Source: Endoryza foliicola (GTDB taxonomy: Bacteria > Bacteroidota > Bacteroidia > Chitinophagales > Chitinophagaceae). From it: 64,000 bases of DNA. Position 1 is the first letter of the stretch, and every line of letters starts with the position of its first letter. Made by a program: the position numbers and the translations under genes. The stretch covers positions 2,356,001-2,420,000 of the forward strand of contig OZ245715.1 of NCBI GenBank assembly GCA_965226965.1, written 5' to 3'. Shown piece by piece: positions 48,914-57,133 of the stretch. Below the pieces are notes generated by a model that had not been told where the DNA came from, ran no database searches, and saw only the letters and a program-made list of their open reading frames with translations.

Positions 48914-50179
48914 ATGAAAGTAACAGTACAACCTTCATCACTCAGCGGTTCTATTCGTGCCGCAGCATCAAAAAGCTCCATGCAAAGAGCTTGTGCAGCA
49001 GCCTTGGTTGCCGGGGCCACAACCACTGTAATCAACCCGGGACATAGCAATGATGATGAAGCAGCTAAAGATATCATTACCCGTTTGGGTGCAGTTATAG
49101 AAAAAGCAGGTGAAGAAATAACCATCAGCTCAAGTGGAGTAAAACCCGTTGCAGAGGCCATCAATTGCGGAGAATCGGGCCTAAGCATCCGTATGTTTAC
49201 TCCTATTGTTGCCATGAGTGAAAAAACCATCACCATCAATGGTACCGGTAGTTTGGTTACCCGACCAATGGATTTCTTTGATGAAATTTTACCGCAACTT
49301 GGAGTGAACATACAAAGTAATGGTGGTAAACTGCCTTTACAAGTAACAGGGCCTTTAAAGCCGGGAAATATCACCATCGATGGAAGTTTGAGTTCTCAAT
49401 TCTTAACCGGACTGCTCATGGCATACGCTGCTTCAAATGCCAGTGATGTTACTATTACGGTTACCAATTTAAAAAGCAAGCCATATGTTGATCTTACCCT
49501 AGCGGTAATGAAAGAGTTTGGATTGAAAATACCTGTTAACAACAACTACGAATCTTTCTATTTCGATAAAAATGAAGCTGTAAATCCTTCCAATAGAACC
49601 TATACCGTTGAAGGAGATTGGAGTGGAGCCGCATTTCTGTTGGTTGCGGGAGTCATTGCCGGTCCAATTACGGTAAAGGGCTTGGATGTGTTTTCAACAC
49701 AGGCTGATAAGGCGATTCTTCAAGCGATCATGAGTTCGGGAGGAGGCATTTCCATTGAGCCTACACATATTGAATTACGCCCCCTGCCATTGAAAGCATT
49801 TCATTTCAATGCAACCGAATGTCCAGATTTGTTTCCTCCATTGGTAGCATTGGCTTCCTATTGCGAAGGCAAAACAGTAATTGAAGGCGCTACCAGATTA
49901 ACACATAAAGAAAGCAACCGTGCGCTCACTTTGCAAGAAGAATTCGGTAAAATGGGAATCAAAATTGAATTGCAAGACGATTTGATGATTGTACACGGAG
50001 GTACCGGAGTGAGAGCTGCAAAAACCCATTCGCATCACGATCACCGTATAGCCATGGCTGCTGCAGTAGCCGCTTTGAAAGCAGAGGGAGCCGTTGAAAT
50101 TGAAGAAGCAGAAGCCATTAATAAGTCGTACCCCGATTTCTACGATCACATTCGGAAACTAGGAGGCATCATTCATTAA
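48914..50179 (+). CDS. aroA: 3-phosphoshikimate 1-carboxyvinyltransferase (EPSP synthase)
   Basis: A 421-residue two-domain enzyme that joins phosphoenolpyruvate to shikimate 3-phosphate. The substrate-binding motif is seen as LSGSIRAAASKSSMQRACAAA, with GESGLSIRMFTPI, GSLVTRPM, SSQFLTGLLMA, GDWSGAAFLLVAG and HDHRIAMAAAVAA following in order. The GESGLSIR segment, where many enzymes have GNAGTAMR, suggests a divergent, class II-like or intermediate form. The aroC gene begins 51 bases downstream. Confidence 0.93.
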   Translation: MKVTVQPSSLSGSIRAAASKSSMQRACAAALVAGATTTVINPGHSNDDEAAKDIITRLGAVIEKAGEEITISSSGVKPVAEAINCGESGLSIRMFTPIVAMSEKTITINGTGSLVTRPMDFFDEILPQLGVNIQSNGGKLPLQVTGPLKPGNITIDGSLSSQFLTGLLMAYAASNASDVTITVTNLKSKPYVDLTLAVMKEFGLKIPVNNNYESFYFDKNEAVNPSNRTYTVEGDWSGAAFLLVAGVIAGPITVKGLDVFSTQADKAILQAIMSSGGGISIEPTHIELRPLPLKAFHFNATECPDLFPPLVALASYCEGKTVIEGATRLTHKESNRALTLQEEFGKMGIKIELQDDLMIVHGGTGVRAAKTHSHHDHRIAMAAAVAALKAEGAVEIEEAEAINKSYPDFYDHIRKLGGIIH

Positions 50180-50230
50180 ACAATTCGCATCAATAAACTG
50201 AATTGATGTAAATTTATACACCTTAGTATT

Positions 50231-51232
50231 ATGAACTCATTTGGACGCATATTAAAAGTTTCCATTTTTGGTGAATCACACGGAGCTTCTGTGGGAATCA
50301 CTGTTGACGGGCTTCCTGCCGGAATGCCTTTGTTCTTGGAAGACTTTGTGACGGATATTGAACGACGCAAGGGTGGCACTCAAAAAGGTGTAACGCCCCG
50401 TCAGGAATCGGATATGCCCATTTTCAAAAGTGGTTTGTTTAATGATAAAACAACCGGCGCTCCGCTAACAATGATCTTCGAAAACAACAACACGAGAAGT
50501 GGAGATTATGATAAATTAAGAGCGGTACCTCGACCCGGTCATGCCGATTTTGTTGCTCATCAAAAATATGGTGGCTTCGAAGATTATAGAGGAGGAGGCC
50601 ATTTTAGCGGACGATTGACGGTTTGTTTGGTGGCGGCAGGTGTGATTGCTAAAAAGCTATTAAAGCAACTGTCCATTACCGCTAGTTTACTCGAAATAGG
50701 TGGTGAAACCGATATTGAAAAAGGCTTGCAAAAAGCAATCGATGCAAAAGACTCTATTGGAGGAATTGTAGAATGTAGGGTTTCGGGATTGCCTGTTGGA
50801 CTCGGAAATCCTTTCTTTGATTCTGTTGAGTCTGTGATCAGCCATGCTGTTTTTGCCATCCCGGCTGTGCGAGGCATCGAGTTTGGTACCGGTTTTCAAG
50901 CCGCCAAAATGTTCGGCATTGAACACAATGATGCGATCATTGATGGCCTGGGAACTACTCAAACCAATCATGCCGGTGGGGTAGTAGGTGGTATAACCAA
51001 TGGAAATGAATTCGTATTTCGAATTGCAATTAAACCCACTTCTTCTACTCCAAAAGAACAACATACTTGGAATTGGGAAACCAATTCAATGGATGAGTTC
51101 TCTGTAAAAGGGCGTCACGATCTTTGTATCGCGCTTCGCGTTCCGGTTGTTTTAGAGGCTGTTACAGCTCTTGTGCTGGCCGACCTGTACATGTTGGAAC
51201 GACACATCCCAACTATTTACACCGAATCTTAA
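50231..51232 (+). CDS. aroC: Chorismate synthase
   Basis: A 333-residue FMN-dependent lyase that forms chorismate from EPSP, the last step of the common pathway. It has the signatures FGRILKVSIFGESHGASVGI, DIERRKGGTQKGVTPRQESD, RPGHADFVAHQKYGGFEDYRGGGHFSGRLT and GRHDLCIALRVPVVLEAV. It is a little shorter than the usual 350-360 residues. Together with aroB, aroA and the DAHP synthase it leaves aroQ/D, aroE and aroK as the pathway steps not found in this window. Confidence 0.95.
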   Translation: MNSFGRILKVSIFGESHGASVGITVDGLPAGMPLFLEDFVTDIERRKGGTQKGVTPRQESDMPIFKSGLFNDKTTGAPLTMIFENNNTRSGDYDKLRAVPRPGHADFVAHQKYGGFEDYRGGGHFSGRLTVCLVAAGVIAKKLLKQLSITASLLEIGGETDIEKGLQKAIDAKDSIGGIVECRVSGLPVGLGNPFFDSVESVISHAVFAIPAVRGIEFGTGFQAAKMFGIEHNDAIIDGLGTTQTNHAGGVVGGITNGNEFVFRIAIKPTSSTPKEQHTWNWETNSMDEFSVKGRHDLCIALRVPVVLEAVTALVLADLYMLERHIPTIYTES

Positions 51233-51253
51233 AAACTATAAAAACCGATTGCT

Positions 51254-51553
51254 ATGCCAATTATATACCATTTAGTAACACCAAAATCTTGGGCAGAAGC
51301 GCAGGAAAAAGGGTATTATGAAGCTGCTTCTTTGAAAGAGGAGGGGTTTATTCATTGCTGCGAAGCTGGTCAGATAAAGGGCGTAATTGAGCGATATTAT
51401 AGCAATGTGCCGGATCTTCATAAATTGGTGATCGATACTTCCAAGTTAACCAGTCAATTGATCTATGATTGGTCTCCCTCTACTCAGGATACTTTTCCGC
51501 ATATATACGGGCCTATTCAGTTGGAGGCCGTAATTGGTATTGAAGCCGTGTAG
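51254..51553 (+). CDS. DUF952 family protein
   Basis: A 99-residue protein that matches DUF952 over its whole length: the start IIYHLVTPKSWAEAQEKGYY, the EEGFIHCCEAGQIKGVIERYY motif, LVIDTSKLTSQLIYDW, and the end FPHIYGPIQLEAVIGI. The fold is related to ADP-ribosyl-binding or NADAR-like small domains, but no function is established. It follows aroC after 21 bases, possibly as read-through. A heptamer tract begins one base after its stop codon. Confidence 0.85.
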   Translation: MPIIYHLVTPKSWAEAQEKGYYEAASLKEEGFIHCCEAGQIKGVIERYYSNVPDLHKLVIDTSKLTSQLIYDWSPSTQDTFPHIYGPIQLEAVIGIEAV

Positions 51554-51554
51554 G

Positions 51555-51589
51555 GAGTTGTAAGTAGTGAGTTTTAAGTTTTAAGTTAT
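51555..51589. repeat. Heptanucleotide tract (inverse of the AAAACTC class)
   Basis: GAGTTGT, AAGTAGT, GAGTTTT, AAGTTTT, AAGTTAT in exact 7-base register, starting right after the DUF952 stop codon. It faces the copy at 51646 in inverted orientation, so the two could pair in RNA. Confidence 0.7.
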
Positions 51590-51645
51590 TTGTTTTGGGA
51601 AGGCCGGATACAAATGAGTTGAACTAGGTGCCAGACTTATAACCC

Positions 51646-51667
51646 AAAACTCAATAACTCACGACTC
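51646..51667. repeat. AAAACTC-type short tandem repeat
   Basis: AAAACTC, AATAACTC, ACGACTC; the direct-orientation partner of the tract at 51555. Confidence 0.55.
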
Positions 51668-51828
51668 GCCGCTCCGCAATGCCGGTGGGTATAAATAGGA
51701 ACACTTATCAGAAAAAAGGCCCCCTTGGTGAATTGATAGTAGGCCATCCCCCGATTTTTTTTTATCATTGTGTCAAATTTCAAGACCGTTTCTCCTCTTC
51801 GAAAGTTTTGCGGGAAGCAATCACATTT

Positions 51829-53523
51829 ATGAATCGGCTACTAATCCTTATTTCCTTTTCTGTTTTCATTTGTTTTGGAGTCGTTGGATGTAATTCCGAT
51901 GCGAAAGATGCACCGCGTATTGTAGAAAAGCCTGAAGAGATGGATGATGTAGTGGGCCGACAAATTTCCAGGTTACTAGAAGAATCTCTCAACAAAAGCG
52001 GACGTATTTCCGATACCATTATTATTCGATTGGATACGCTTATTGATATCTATTACAAAAACAATGGATACAAAGCGGTTTGGACGCACGAATCGGCCTT
52101 TACTCCTTTGGCCGACTCATTGATTGACTTTATCGGTCGTTCAAAATACTTTGGATTATTTCCCAATGACTATCACTACTCAACGCTATCTGCTATAAAA
52201 AACAGATTAGTGTCAGATACGTTGGCTCACAAAGACGCTCTTTTGTGGGCACAATCAGATGTAATGCTTACTGATGCAGTGATGCTGATAGGAAGGCATC
52301 TAAAACAGGGTCGATTGCAAAAAGATAGCATCACGCTCACTAGAGACACAGTTTTGCCTCCTTTGTTTTACAGCGAGTTGATGACAGCGATCATCTCTTC
52401 GAAAAACATTGAAAAAAGTTTTCAATCATTAGAGCCAAAAGTTATCGGATACGATTCACTCAAAATTGGTCTTAAACACTTCTTAGATTCTATCCAGCAA
52501 TTTAAAAAGTATACCTATATCATCTACCCAAATAAGGACTCTGTTCAATTGATGGCGCAGTTGAAGGCGCGTTTGGAGGAAGGTGGGTTGATAGACAGTA
52601 GTTTTAATGATCAGGATACCTTGGCTTGGAAAACGGTGATGACCGCATATCAAAAGCGCTTTAACTTAAAACCAACAGGAAAGATCAATGTGGCTACGGC
52701 TGCACGACTGAACTATACCCCTTGGGAGCAATTCAAAACAATTGCCTTGAATTTAGACAAATACAAGCATTTGCCCGATACCATGCCCTCCCGTTATATT
52801 TGGGTGAATATTCCTAGTTATTATATGCAAGTATGGGATGCAGATACTTTGGTATTCACATCGAGAGTAGTAGTAGGAAAACCTGAAACCCGTACTCCTT
52901 TATTAACTAGTAAGATCACAGATATCATTACCTATCCGCAGTGGAATATTCCTACCAGCATTATTGCTAAAGAAGTGATTCCCGAAGCAAGAAAAAGTAC
53001 GGCTTATTTCGCCAAACATGGGTACATGATTGTAAACAATAAAGGCGAAGAAATTGACCCGGCTTCAATCAATTGGTTTAAATACACAAAAGGAATCCCC
53101 TACAAAGTGATCCAGGGAAGTGGTGATGCCAATGCTCTCGGGATCCTTAAATTCAATTTTAATAATAAGTACAGTGTGTACATGCACGATACCAACCAAC
53201 GGTATTTATTTGCCAATGCCAGTAGGAGTTTGAGTCATGGCTGTGTACGCGTTCAAGAATGGCAAAAATTGGCCCATTTTATTGTACAAGGTGATACCGT
53301 TAGAAAGTCTAATGACTTGTTAGTCAATAAGTCGCAAGATTCTCTGAAAGTTTGGTTGAAAAGAAAAGAAAAGCATACACTTTGGGTTCGTAATCGGATG
53401 CCCGTTTTCATACGATATTTTACTGCTGAGGGGAAATTGGGAAAAGTGAAATTTTATGAAGATATTTATGGGGAGGACAAGAAGTTGCGCGAGCGATATT
53501 TCGCAGACAAATCCATCCAATAA
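51829..53523 (+). CDS. L,D-transpeptidase (YkuD/YcbB-like), lipoprotein
   Basis: A 564-residue envelope enzyme that forms 3-3 cross-links in peptidoglycan or attaches proteins to it. The signal ends in a lipobox (GVVGC, residues 17-21). A scaffold region of about 200 residues follows, then a peptidoglycan-binding helix bundle (KTVMTAYQKRFNLKPTGKIN, about 280-310), and the YkuD domain (about 325-500) with the catalytic H470-G-C472 in SLSHGCVRV. The C-terminal 60 residues are basic. The order is that of the large LdtD-type enzymes. The ATG at 51829 is chosen because it starts the lipoprotein signal; an upstream start would add 50 non-conserved residues. The RlpA-like gene follows after nine bases. 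Confidence 0.9.
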   Translation: MNRLLILISFSVFICFGVVGCNSDAKDAPRIVEKPEEMDDVVGRQISRLLEESLNKSGRISDTIIIRLDTLIDIYYKNNGYKAVWTHESAFTPLADSLIDFIGRSKYFGLFPNDYHYSTLSAIKNRLVSDTLAHKDALLWAQSDVMLTDAVMLIGRHLKQGRLQKDSITLTRDTVLPPLFYSELMTAIISSKNIEKSFQSLEPKVIGYDSLKIGLKHFLDSIQQFKKYTYIIYPNKDSVQLMAQLKARLEEGGLIDSSFNDQDTLAWKTVMTAYQKRFNLKPTGKINVATAARLNYTPWEQFKTIALNLDKYKHLPDTMPSRYIWVNIPSYYMQVWDADTLVFTSRVVVGKPETRTPLLTSKITDIITYPQWNIPTSIIAKEVIPEARKSTAYFAKHGYMIVNNKGEEIDPASINWFKYTKGIPYKVIQGSGDANALGILKFNFNNKYSVYMHDTNQRYLFANASRSLSHGCVRVQEWQKLAHFIVQGDTVRKSNDLLVNKSQDSLKVWLKRKEKHTLWVRNRMPVFIRYFTAEGKLGKVKFYEDIYGEDKKLRERYFADKSIQ

Positions 53524-53532
53524 TCGATCTAT

Positions 53533-54003
53533 ATGGCGTCACGATTGCTCCTTATTTGCTGCAGCTGCCTGCTGTCAGTTTCCCTGTTTTCTCAGGCTGT
53601 AAAGTCTGATTCCACTACCATACGGAAGAAAAAATCGGGAATTCCCAAGATCAAGATCGGAACCGCTTCTTACTACGACAATAAATTTGAGGGCCGAAAA
53701 ACGGCTTCAGGGGAAGTATACACTCAGAAAAAGCTTACTGCAGCCAGCAATACGCTGCCCTTACAATCCTGGGTGAAAGTGACCAATTTGAGTAATAATC
53801 GTTCAGTAATTGTTCGCATCAATGACCGGATGCACCCAAAAAACCGTCGTTTGATCGATTTAAGCCGCGCTGCTGCCTCAAAACTCTCCTTTATTGGGAA
53901 AGGGCTCACAAAGGTGAAAGTGGAGTATTTAGGCAAGAAAAAGCCCGAAAACTTCGACGAGGAGGAGCCGGAAGAGCCCGAAACAAAGCCCGTGGAACAG
54001 TAA
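53533..54003 (+). CDS. RlpA-like septal ring lytic transglycosylase family protein
   Basis: A 156-residue exported protein (signal peptide about 1-22, ending SLFSQ). The DPBB/RlpA domain is seen as GTASYYDNKFEGRKTASGEVYTQ, LTAASNTLPLQSWVKVTNLSN, VIVRINDRMHPKNRRLIDLSRAAASKL; the Asp in INDR and the His in MHP are the RlpA-type active-site candidates. There is no SPOR domain; the C-terminus is a Glu/Pro tail. With the L,D-transpeptidase just upstream it forms a small wall-remodelling operon. Enzyme activity is assumed from the family only. Confidence 0.88.
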   Translation: MASRLLLICCSCLLSVSLFSQAVKSDSTTIRKKKSGIPKIKIGTASYYDNKFEGRKTASGEVYTQKKLTAASNTLPLQSWVKVTNLSNNRSVIVRINDRMHPKNRRLIDLSRAAASKLSFIGKGLTKVKVEYLGKKKPENFDEEEPEEPETKPVEQ

Positions 54004-54035
54004 ATAAAAAATTTTATAGTTACGTTGGAGGCCTT

Positions 54036-54043
54036 TATTTTTG
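54036..54043 (+). promoter_or_regulatory. Putative -7 box of the small outer-membrane protein gene
   Basis: TATTTTTG, a full consensus match, 23 bases before the ATG at 54067; at the -33 position only TTTA is found. Confidence 0.4.
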
Positions 54044-54066
54044 TTACTACCAAAACACGCTCGTTT

Positions 54067-54645
54067 ATGAAGAAACTAACCGTTGCTCTAATCGCCCTAT
54101 TGGGATTTTTAGGAGTATCCGCACAGGATAGTGGGGTGCAGCCAGCTACTTTCGGAATCAGCATTATTTATAATGATTTTACTTCTGCAGCGAATGTTCG
54201 TAAGAACAATCTGGGTTCCGTATTCAAAAACAAAGAATTTTCAAAGTTAAAAGATATGACTCCCGGTTTGGCTGTGAGTTATACCAAAGGAATTAATAAG
54301 AGCCTAGACTATTCTCTAACTCTTTCAGGATCTCTGGTAGATTATCCGGTTCCTAATAAAGTGACTTATGGCAATGATGGCTTGCTTTTAGAAGGGGATG
54401 CTACTATTCGTGGAAGAATGTTGCCTGCAAACTATTTGATCGTTCCTTATTTGCAAACAGGAGTAGGGGTGTCAAATTATCGTTCTTATGTTGGTGCATA
54501 TATTCCTGTTGGAACAGGGATGCAAATCAATGTATTTGACGAAGCTTATTTGAACATTCAAGCTCAATACCGAATTCCTGCTACTGAAGTGGTGGCCTAC
54601 CATTTCTGGTTTGGAATTGGATTCTCAGCTAAACTGAAAAAGTAA
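54067..54645 (+). CDS. Small outer-membrane beta-barrel protein
   Basis: A 192-residue exported protein with a clear signal peptide (MKKLTVALIALLGFLGVSAQ, cut after residue 20). The rest alternates hydrophobic and polar residues in short strands (LDYSLTLSGSLVDY, YLIVPYLQTGVGVSNYRSYVGAYIPVG, LNIQAQYRIP) and ends AYHFWFGIGFSAKLKK, as in eight-stranded OmpA/OmpW-like barrels. No periplasmic peptidoglycan-binding domain is present. The function is unknown. The start is placed at the signal peptide; a TTG 42 bases upstream is rejected. Confidence 0.75.
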   Translation: MKKLTVALIALLGFLGVSAQDSGVQPATFGISIIYNDFTSAANVRKNNLGSVFKNKEFSKLKDMTPGLAVSYTKGINKSLDYSLTLSGSLVDYPVPNKVTYGNDGLLLEGDATIRGRMLPANYLIVPYLQTGVGVSNYRSYVGAYIPVGTGMQINVFDEAYLNIQAQYRIPATEVVAYHFWFGIGFSAKLKK

Positions 54646-54664
54646 TTTAGAATACAACAATTTG

Positions 54665-54694
54665 AAAGCCCCGCAGAATATCCTGCGGGGCTTT
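54665..54694. terminator. Intrinsic terminator
   Basis: A 12-bp stem AAAGCCCCGCAG / CTGCGGGGCTTT with a six-base loop, followed by two more T residues and ATAT. It serves the barrel gene and, being almost symmetric, the convergent hydrolase gene. Confidence 0.85.
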
Positions 54695-54699
54695 TTATA

Positions 54700-55599
54700 T
54701 TAATGATTTTTGATCCATGGAATGAATTGATCCATCCACTTTACTTCAGTTGTTGGGTTGATCATTCCGTAACCATGTCCCCCCTTTTCGAAAAAAACAG
54801 TCTCATAAGGGATCTTAAATTTCTTAAGGGCTTCAATAAACACTAAACTGTTTTCAATCTTTATCGGATCGTCTTTTGCATGTACCAAAAAACTAGGCGG
54901 TGTGTCTTTATCAACATGCAATTCATTGCTGTACTCATCTATTTTTTCGGCTGTAGCATCCGGACCAATCAATTGCCCTCTGGAACCCATATGTCCAACA
55001 CTGTCTTTAAAACTTATAACCGGATAAATCAAACCCAGAAAGTCGGGCCTGAGCGATATTTTTTCAGGATTCGGAATAAGCGATTTTTGATAATGGGTGG
55101 CAAGGGTTGACGCCAAATGCCCGCCGGCCGAAAACCCCATGACGCCTATTTTTAGGGGGTTGATATTCCATTTCTTGGCATTGGATCTCACTGTTAATAT
55201 GGCCTGTTGTGCATCTTGCAGCGGCCCAATTTCTTTATTCATCATCGTGACCGTATCGGGTATACGATATTTTACAACGAAGGCTGCTATACCGTTTTTG
55301 GCCAGTTCTTTGGCAACATCATGGCCTTCATGACTGGTAGCGTTGATAAAATATCCTCCTCCCGGGAAAATGATCATGGCTTGTTTACCGGGCGCCGGAT
55401 GTTCCGGTAGATAGATGGTGAGGGTAGGGCGCGAAATTTTATGTACAATCAATATTCCTCCCTTCAAAGTATCAGTAAACTCCTCGTCTTTAGAAGGCTT
55501 TGAGTTGGGGATCGATTCACTGTAGAGCGGAACGGTTCTTTGAGCCATTGTTGTTTGGGCTAAAAGAAAAATTAGAAGAAGTGGGATGAAATTTTTCAT
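54700..55599 (-). CDS. Exported alpha/beta hydrolase (BD-FAE/acetyl-esterase-like)
   Basis: A 299-residue protein with a signal peptide (about 1-19, ending TTMAQ). The oxyanion region is IIFPGGGYFIN (HGGG-like without the His), the nucleophile elbow GFSAGGHLAS, an Asp in HAKDDPI and the His in GGHGYGM, giving a full Ser-Asp-His triad in the order of the esterase/lipase family used for acetylated xylan and similar glycans. It is expected in the periplasm. The substrate is inferred from the family only. No polysaccharide-utilisation genes are next to it. Confidence 0.85.
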   Translation of the reverse strand: MKNFIPLLLIFLLAQTTMAQRTVPLYSESIPNSKPSKDEEFTDTLKGGILIVHKISRPTLTIYLPEHPAPGKQAMIIFPGGGYFINATSHEGHDVAKELAKNGIAAFVVKYRIPDTVTMMNKEIGPLQDAQQAILTVRSNAKKWNINPLKIGVMGFSAGGHLASTLATHYQKSLIPNPEKISLRPDFLGLIYPVISFKDSVGHMGSRGQLIGPDATAEKIDEYSNELHVDKDTPPSFLVHAKDDPIKIENSLVFIEALKKFKIPYETVFFEKGGHGYGMINPTTEVKWMDQFIPWIKNH

Positions 55600-55674
55600 G
55601 GCAAGAAATTAAATGATTGCTTTACTATCAAAAGATACCAACTCTTTTTTCTTTGAACAAATAAGCCAAAAAGA

Positions 55675-55696
55675 AAGGGCCGCATTTGCGGCCCTT
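55675..55696 (-). terminator. Intrinsic terminator of queA
   Basis: A 10-bp stem AAGGGCCGCA / TGCGGCCCTT with a two-T spacer, followed on the minus strand by TCTTTTTGG, 29 bases beyond the queA stop. Confidence 0.75.
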
Positions 55697-55724
55697 GAAG
55701 GTATTTATAACAAAATGCTTAGAA

Positions 55725-56774
55725 TTAGATCACCAGCATCGCATCTCCGTAACTGAAGAAGCGGTATTTGTCTTTGATCGCTTTCTTGTAAGCTTCCATC
55801 GCTAAGTCATATCCTGCGAACGCACAAACCATGATTAATAAACTTGTTTTTGGCAAATGGAAGTTTGTGATCAATGAATCGGCAATATTGAAGTTGTAAG
55901 GAGGGTGGATAAAGGTATTGGTCCAACCTTCAGATGGCTTCAATAATTTCTCCGCAGTATACGAACTTTCAATTGCACGCATGGTAGTAGTTCCTACCGA
56001 GCAAATGCGGTTACCACTTTTGATGGCCTTGTTTACGATATTACAAGAGGTTTCATCAATTTTGTAGTATTCTGCGTCCATCTTATGCTTACTCAAATCT
56101 TCTACTTCAATTGGACGGAAGGTTCCCAAACCTGTATGCAAGGTCACTTCTGCAAAGCGAACACCCTTGATCTCCAAACGCTTGATTAATTCAATACTGA
56201 AGTGCAAACCGGCAGTAGGAGCTGCAACAGCACCTTCGTGCTTCGCATATACCGTTTGGTATCTCTCCTTATCCTCAGGTTCAGGCTTTCTTTTGATGTA
56301 TTTAGGAAGGGGCGTTTCACCTAAAATTTCCAGCATCTGACGGAACTCTTCATCAGTTCCATCCCACAAAAATCGAATCGTACGACCTCTACTGGTGGTA
56401 TTGTCAATTACCTCAGCAACCAACTCATCCGACTCTCCGAAATACAATTTGTTACCAACACGAATCTTTCTTGCGGGATCAACAATTACGTCCCACAAAC
56501 GATTGGGCTTATTCAATTCTCTCAATAAGAAAACCTCGATCTTGGCACCGGTTTTTTCCTTTCTGCCGTACATACGAGCAGGAAACACTTTGGTGTTGTT
56601 TACGGCAAATACGTCTTTGTCGTCAAAATAGTCCAAAACATCTTTGAAAGTCTTGTTTTCAATTTGGCCGGTGTGACGGTGAACTACCATTAAACGGGAT
56701 TCTTCACGCTTTTTTGCCGGATGTTGTGCAATCAAATTCAAGGGAAGATCGAAACGAAACTGCGATAACTTCAT
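55725..56774 (-). CDS. queA: S-adenosylmethionine:tRNA ribosyltransferase-isomerase
   Basis: A 349-residue enzyme that transfers the ribosyl part of SAM to 7-aminomethyl-7-deazaguanine in tRNA to give epoxyqueuosine. The N-terminal FDLPLNLIAQHPAKKREESRLMV, the DVFAVNNTKVFPARM segment, EVFLLREL, VAAPTAGLHFS, TLHTGLGTFRPIEVEDLSKHKM and FHLPKTSLLIMVCAFAG are all QueA signatures. The length is normal. The start fits the family. A consensus -7 box lies about 125 bases upstream, leaving an unusually long leader for this window. Confidence 0.95.
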   Translation of the reverse strand: MKLSQFRFDLPLNLIAQHPAKKREESRLMVVHRHTGQIENKTFKDVLDYFDDKDVFAVNNTKVFPARMYGRKEKTGAKIEVFLLRELNKPNRLWDVIVDPARKIRVGNKLYFGESDELVAEVIDNTTSRGRTIRFLWDGTDEEFRQMLEILGETPLPKYIKRKPEPEDKERYQTVYAKHEGAVAAPTAGLHFSIELIKRLEIKGVRFAEVTLHTGLGTFRPIEVEDLSKHKMDAEYYKIDETSCNIVNKAIKSGNRICSVGTTTMRAIESSYTAEKLLKPSEGWTNTFIHPPYNFNIADSLITNFHLPKTSLLIMVCAFAGYDLAMEAYKKAIKDKYRFFSYGDAMLVI

Positions 56775-56907
56775 GTATAGATTGATTTTTTAATGGATGC
56801 CCAACGCAAACAGAAGAGGAGCCAAGGCGGTAGTGAGGATCACTAAAACCAGGTCTTACGGCACCCGATTCTAATTGAACGTTGGTCTTTATAAGCGTGC
56901 AAAGGTA
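56775..56907 (-). promoter_or_regulatory. -7 box and long 5' leader of queA
   Basis: TACCTTTG on the minus strand (56907-56900) starts a leader of about 120 bases before the queA ATG. The leader contains the hairpin AGTGA-TCC-TCACT and G/C-rich segments (CGGGTGCCG, CCGCCTTGG). It does not match the short preQ1-I riboswitch that I can recall, so control by a queuosine precursor is only a possibility. At the -33 position only TTTA is seen. Confidence 0.35.
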
Positions 56908-57133
56908 CACTCTTAACCCGCATTTTTAAAATTTAAGTTTCACACCCTTGAAATACAAGTGGATAACTTGCAATTTGTTGATAATTAATATTTTGTAAAT
57001 TATAAAGAGGTTTTATGAAAGATTTACCGTTTTAGTAGCCTGTTTGCTCCTTTAAATTGGTAATTTTCGTTTACACCTAGGCGTTTCGTATTGAATTTTT
57101 CAAGAAATGCATCCTAACCTTTACAAACCGAAT
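56908..57133. other. AT-rich intergenic stretch without recognised elements
   Basis: The remainder of the 359-base gap between the divergent queA and TraB/GumN-like genes. No gene, terminator hairpin or repeat tract is seen. The promoter of the downstream gene must be here, but only partial matches to TAnnTTTG occur. Confidence 0.4.

Noticed and set aside
56704..56910. Minus-strand frame of 68 residues upstream of queA
   Set aside because: It begins at or before the -7 box and runs out of frame into queA; more likely the untranslated leader.
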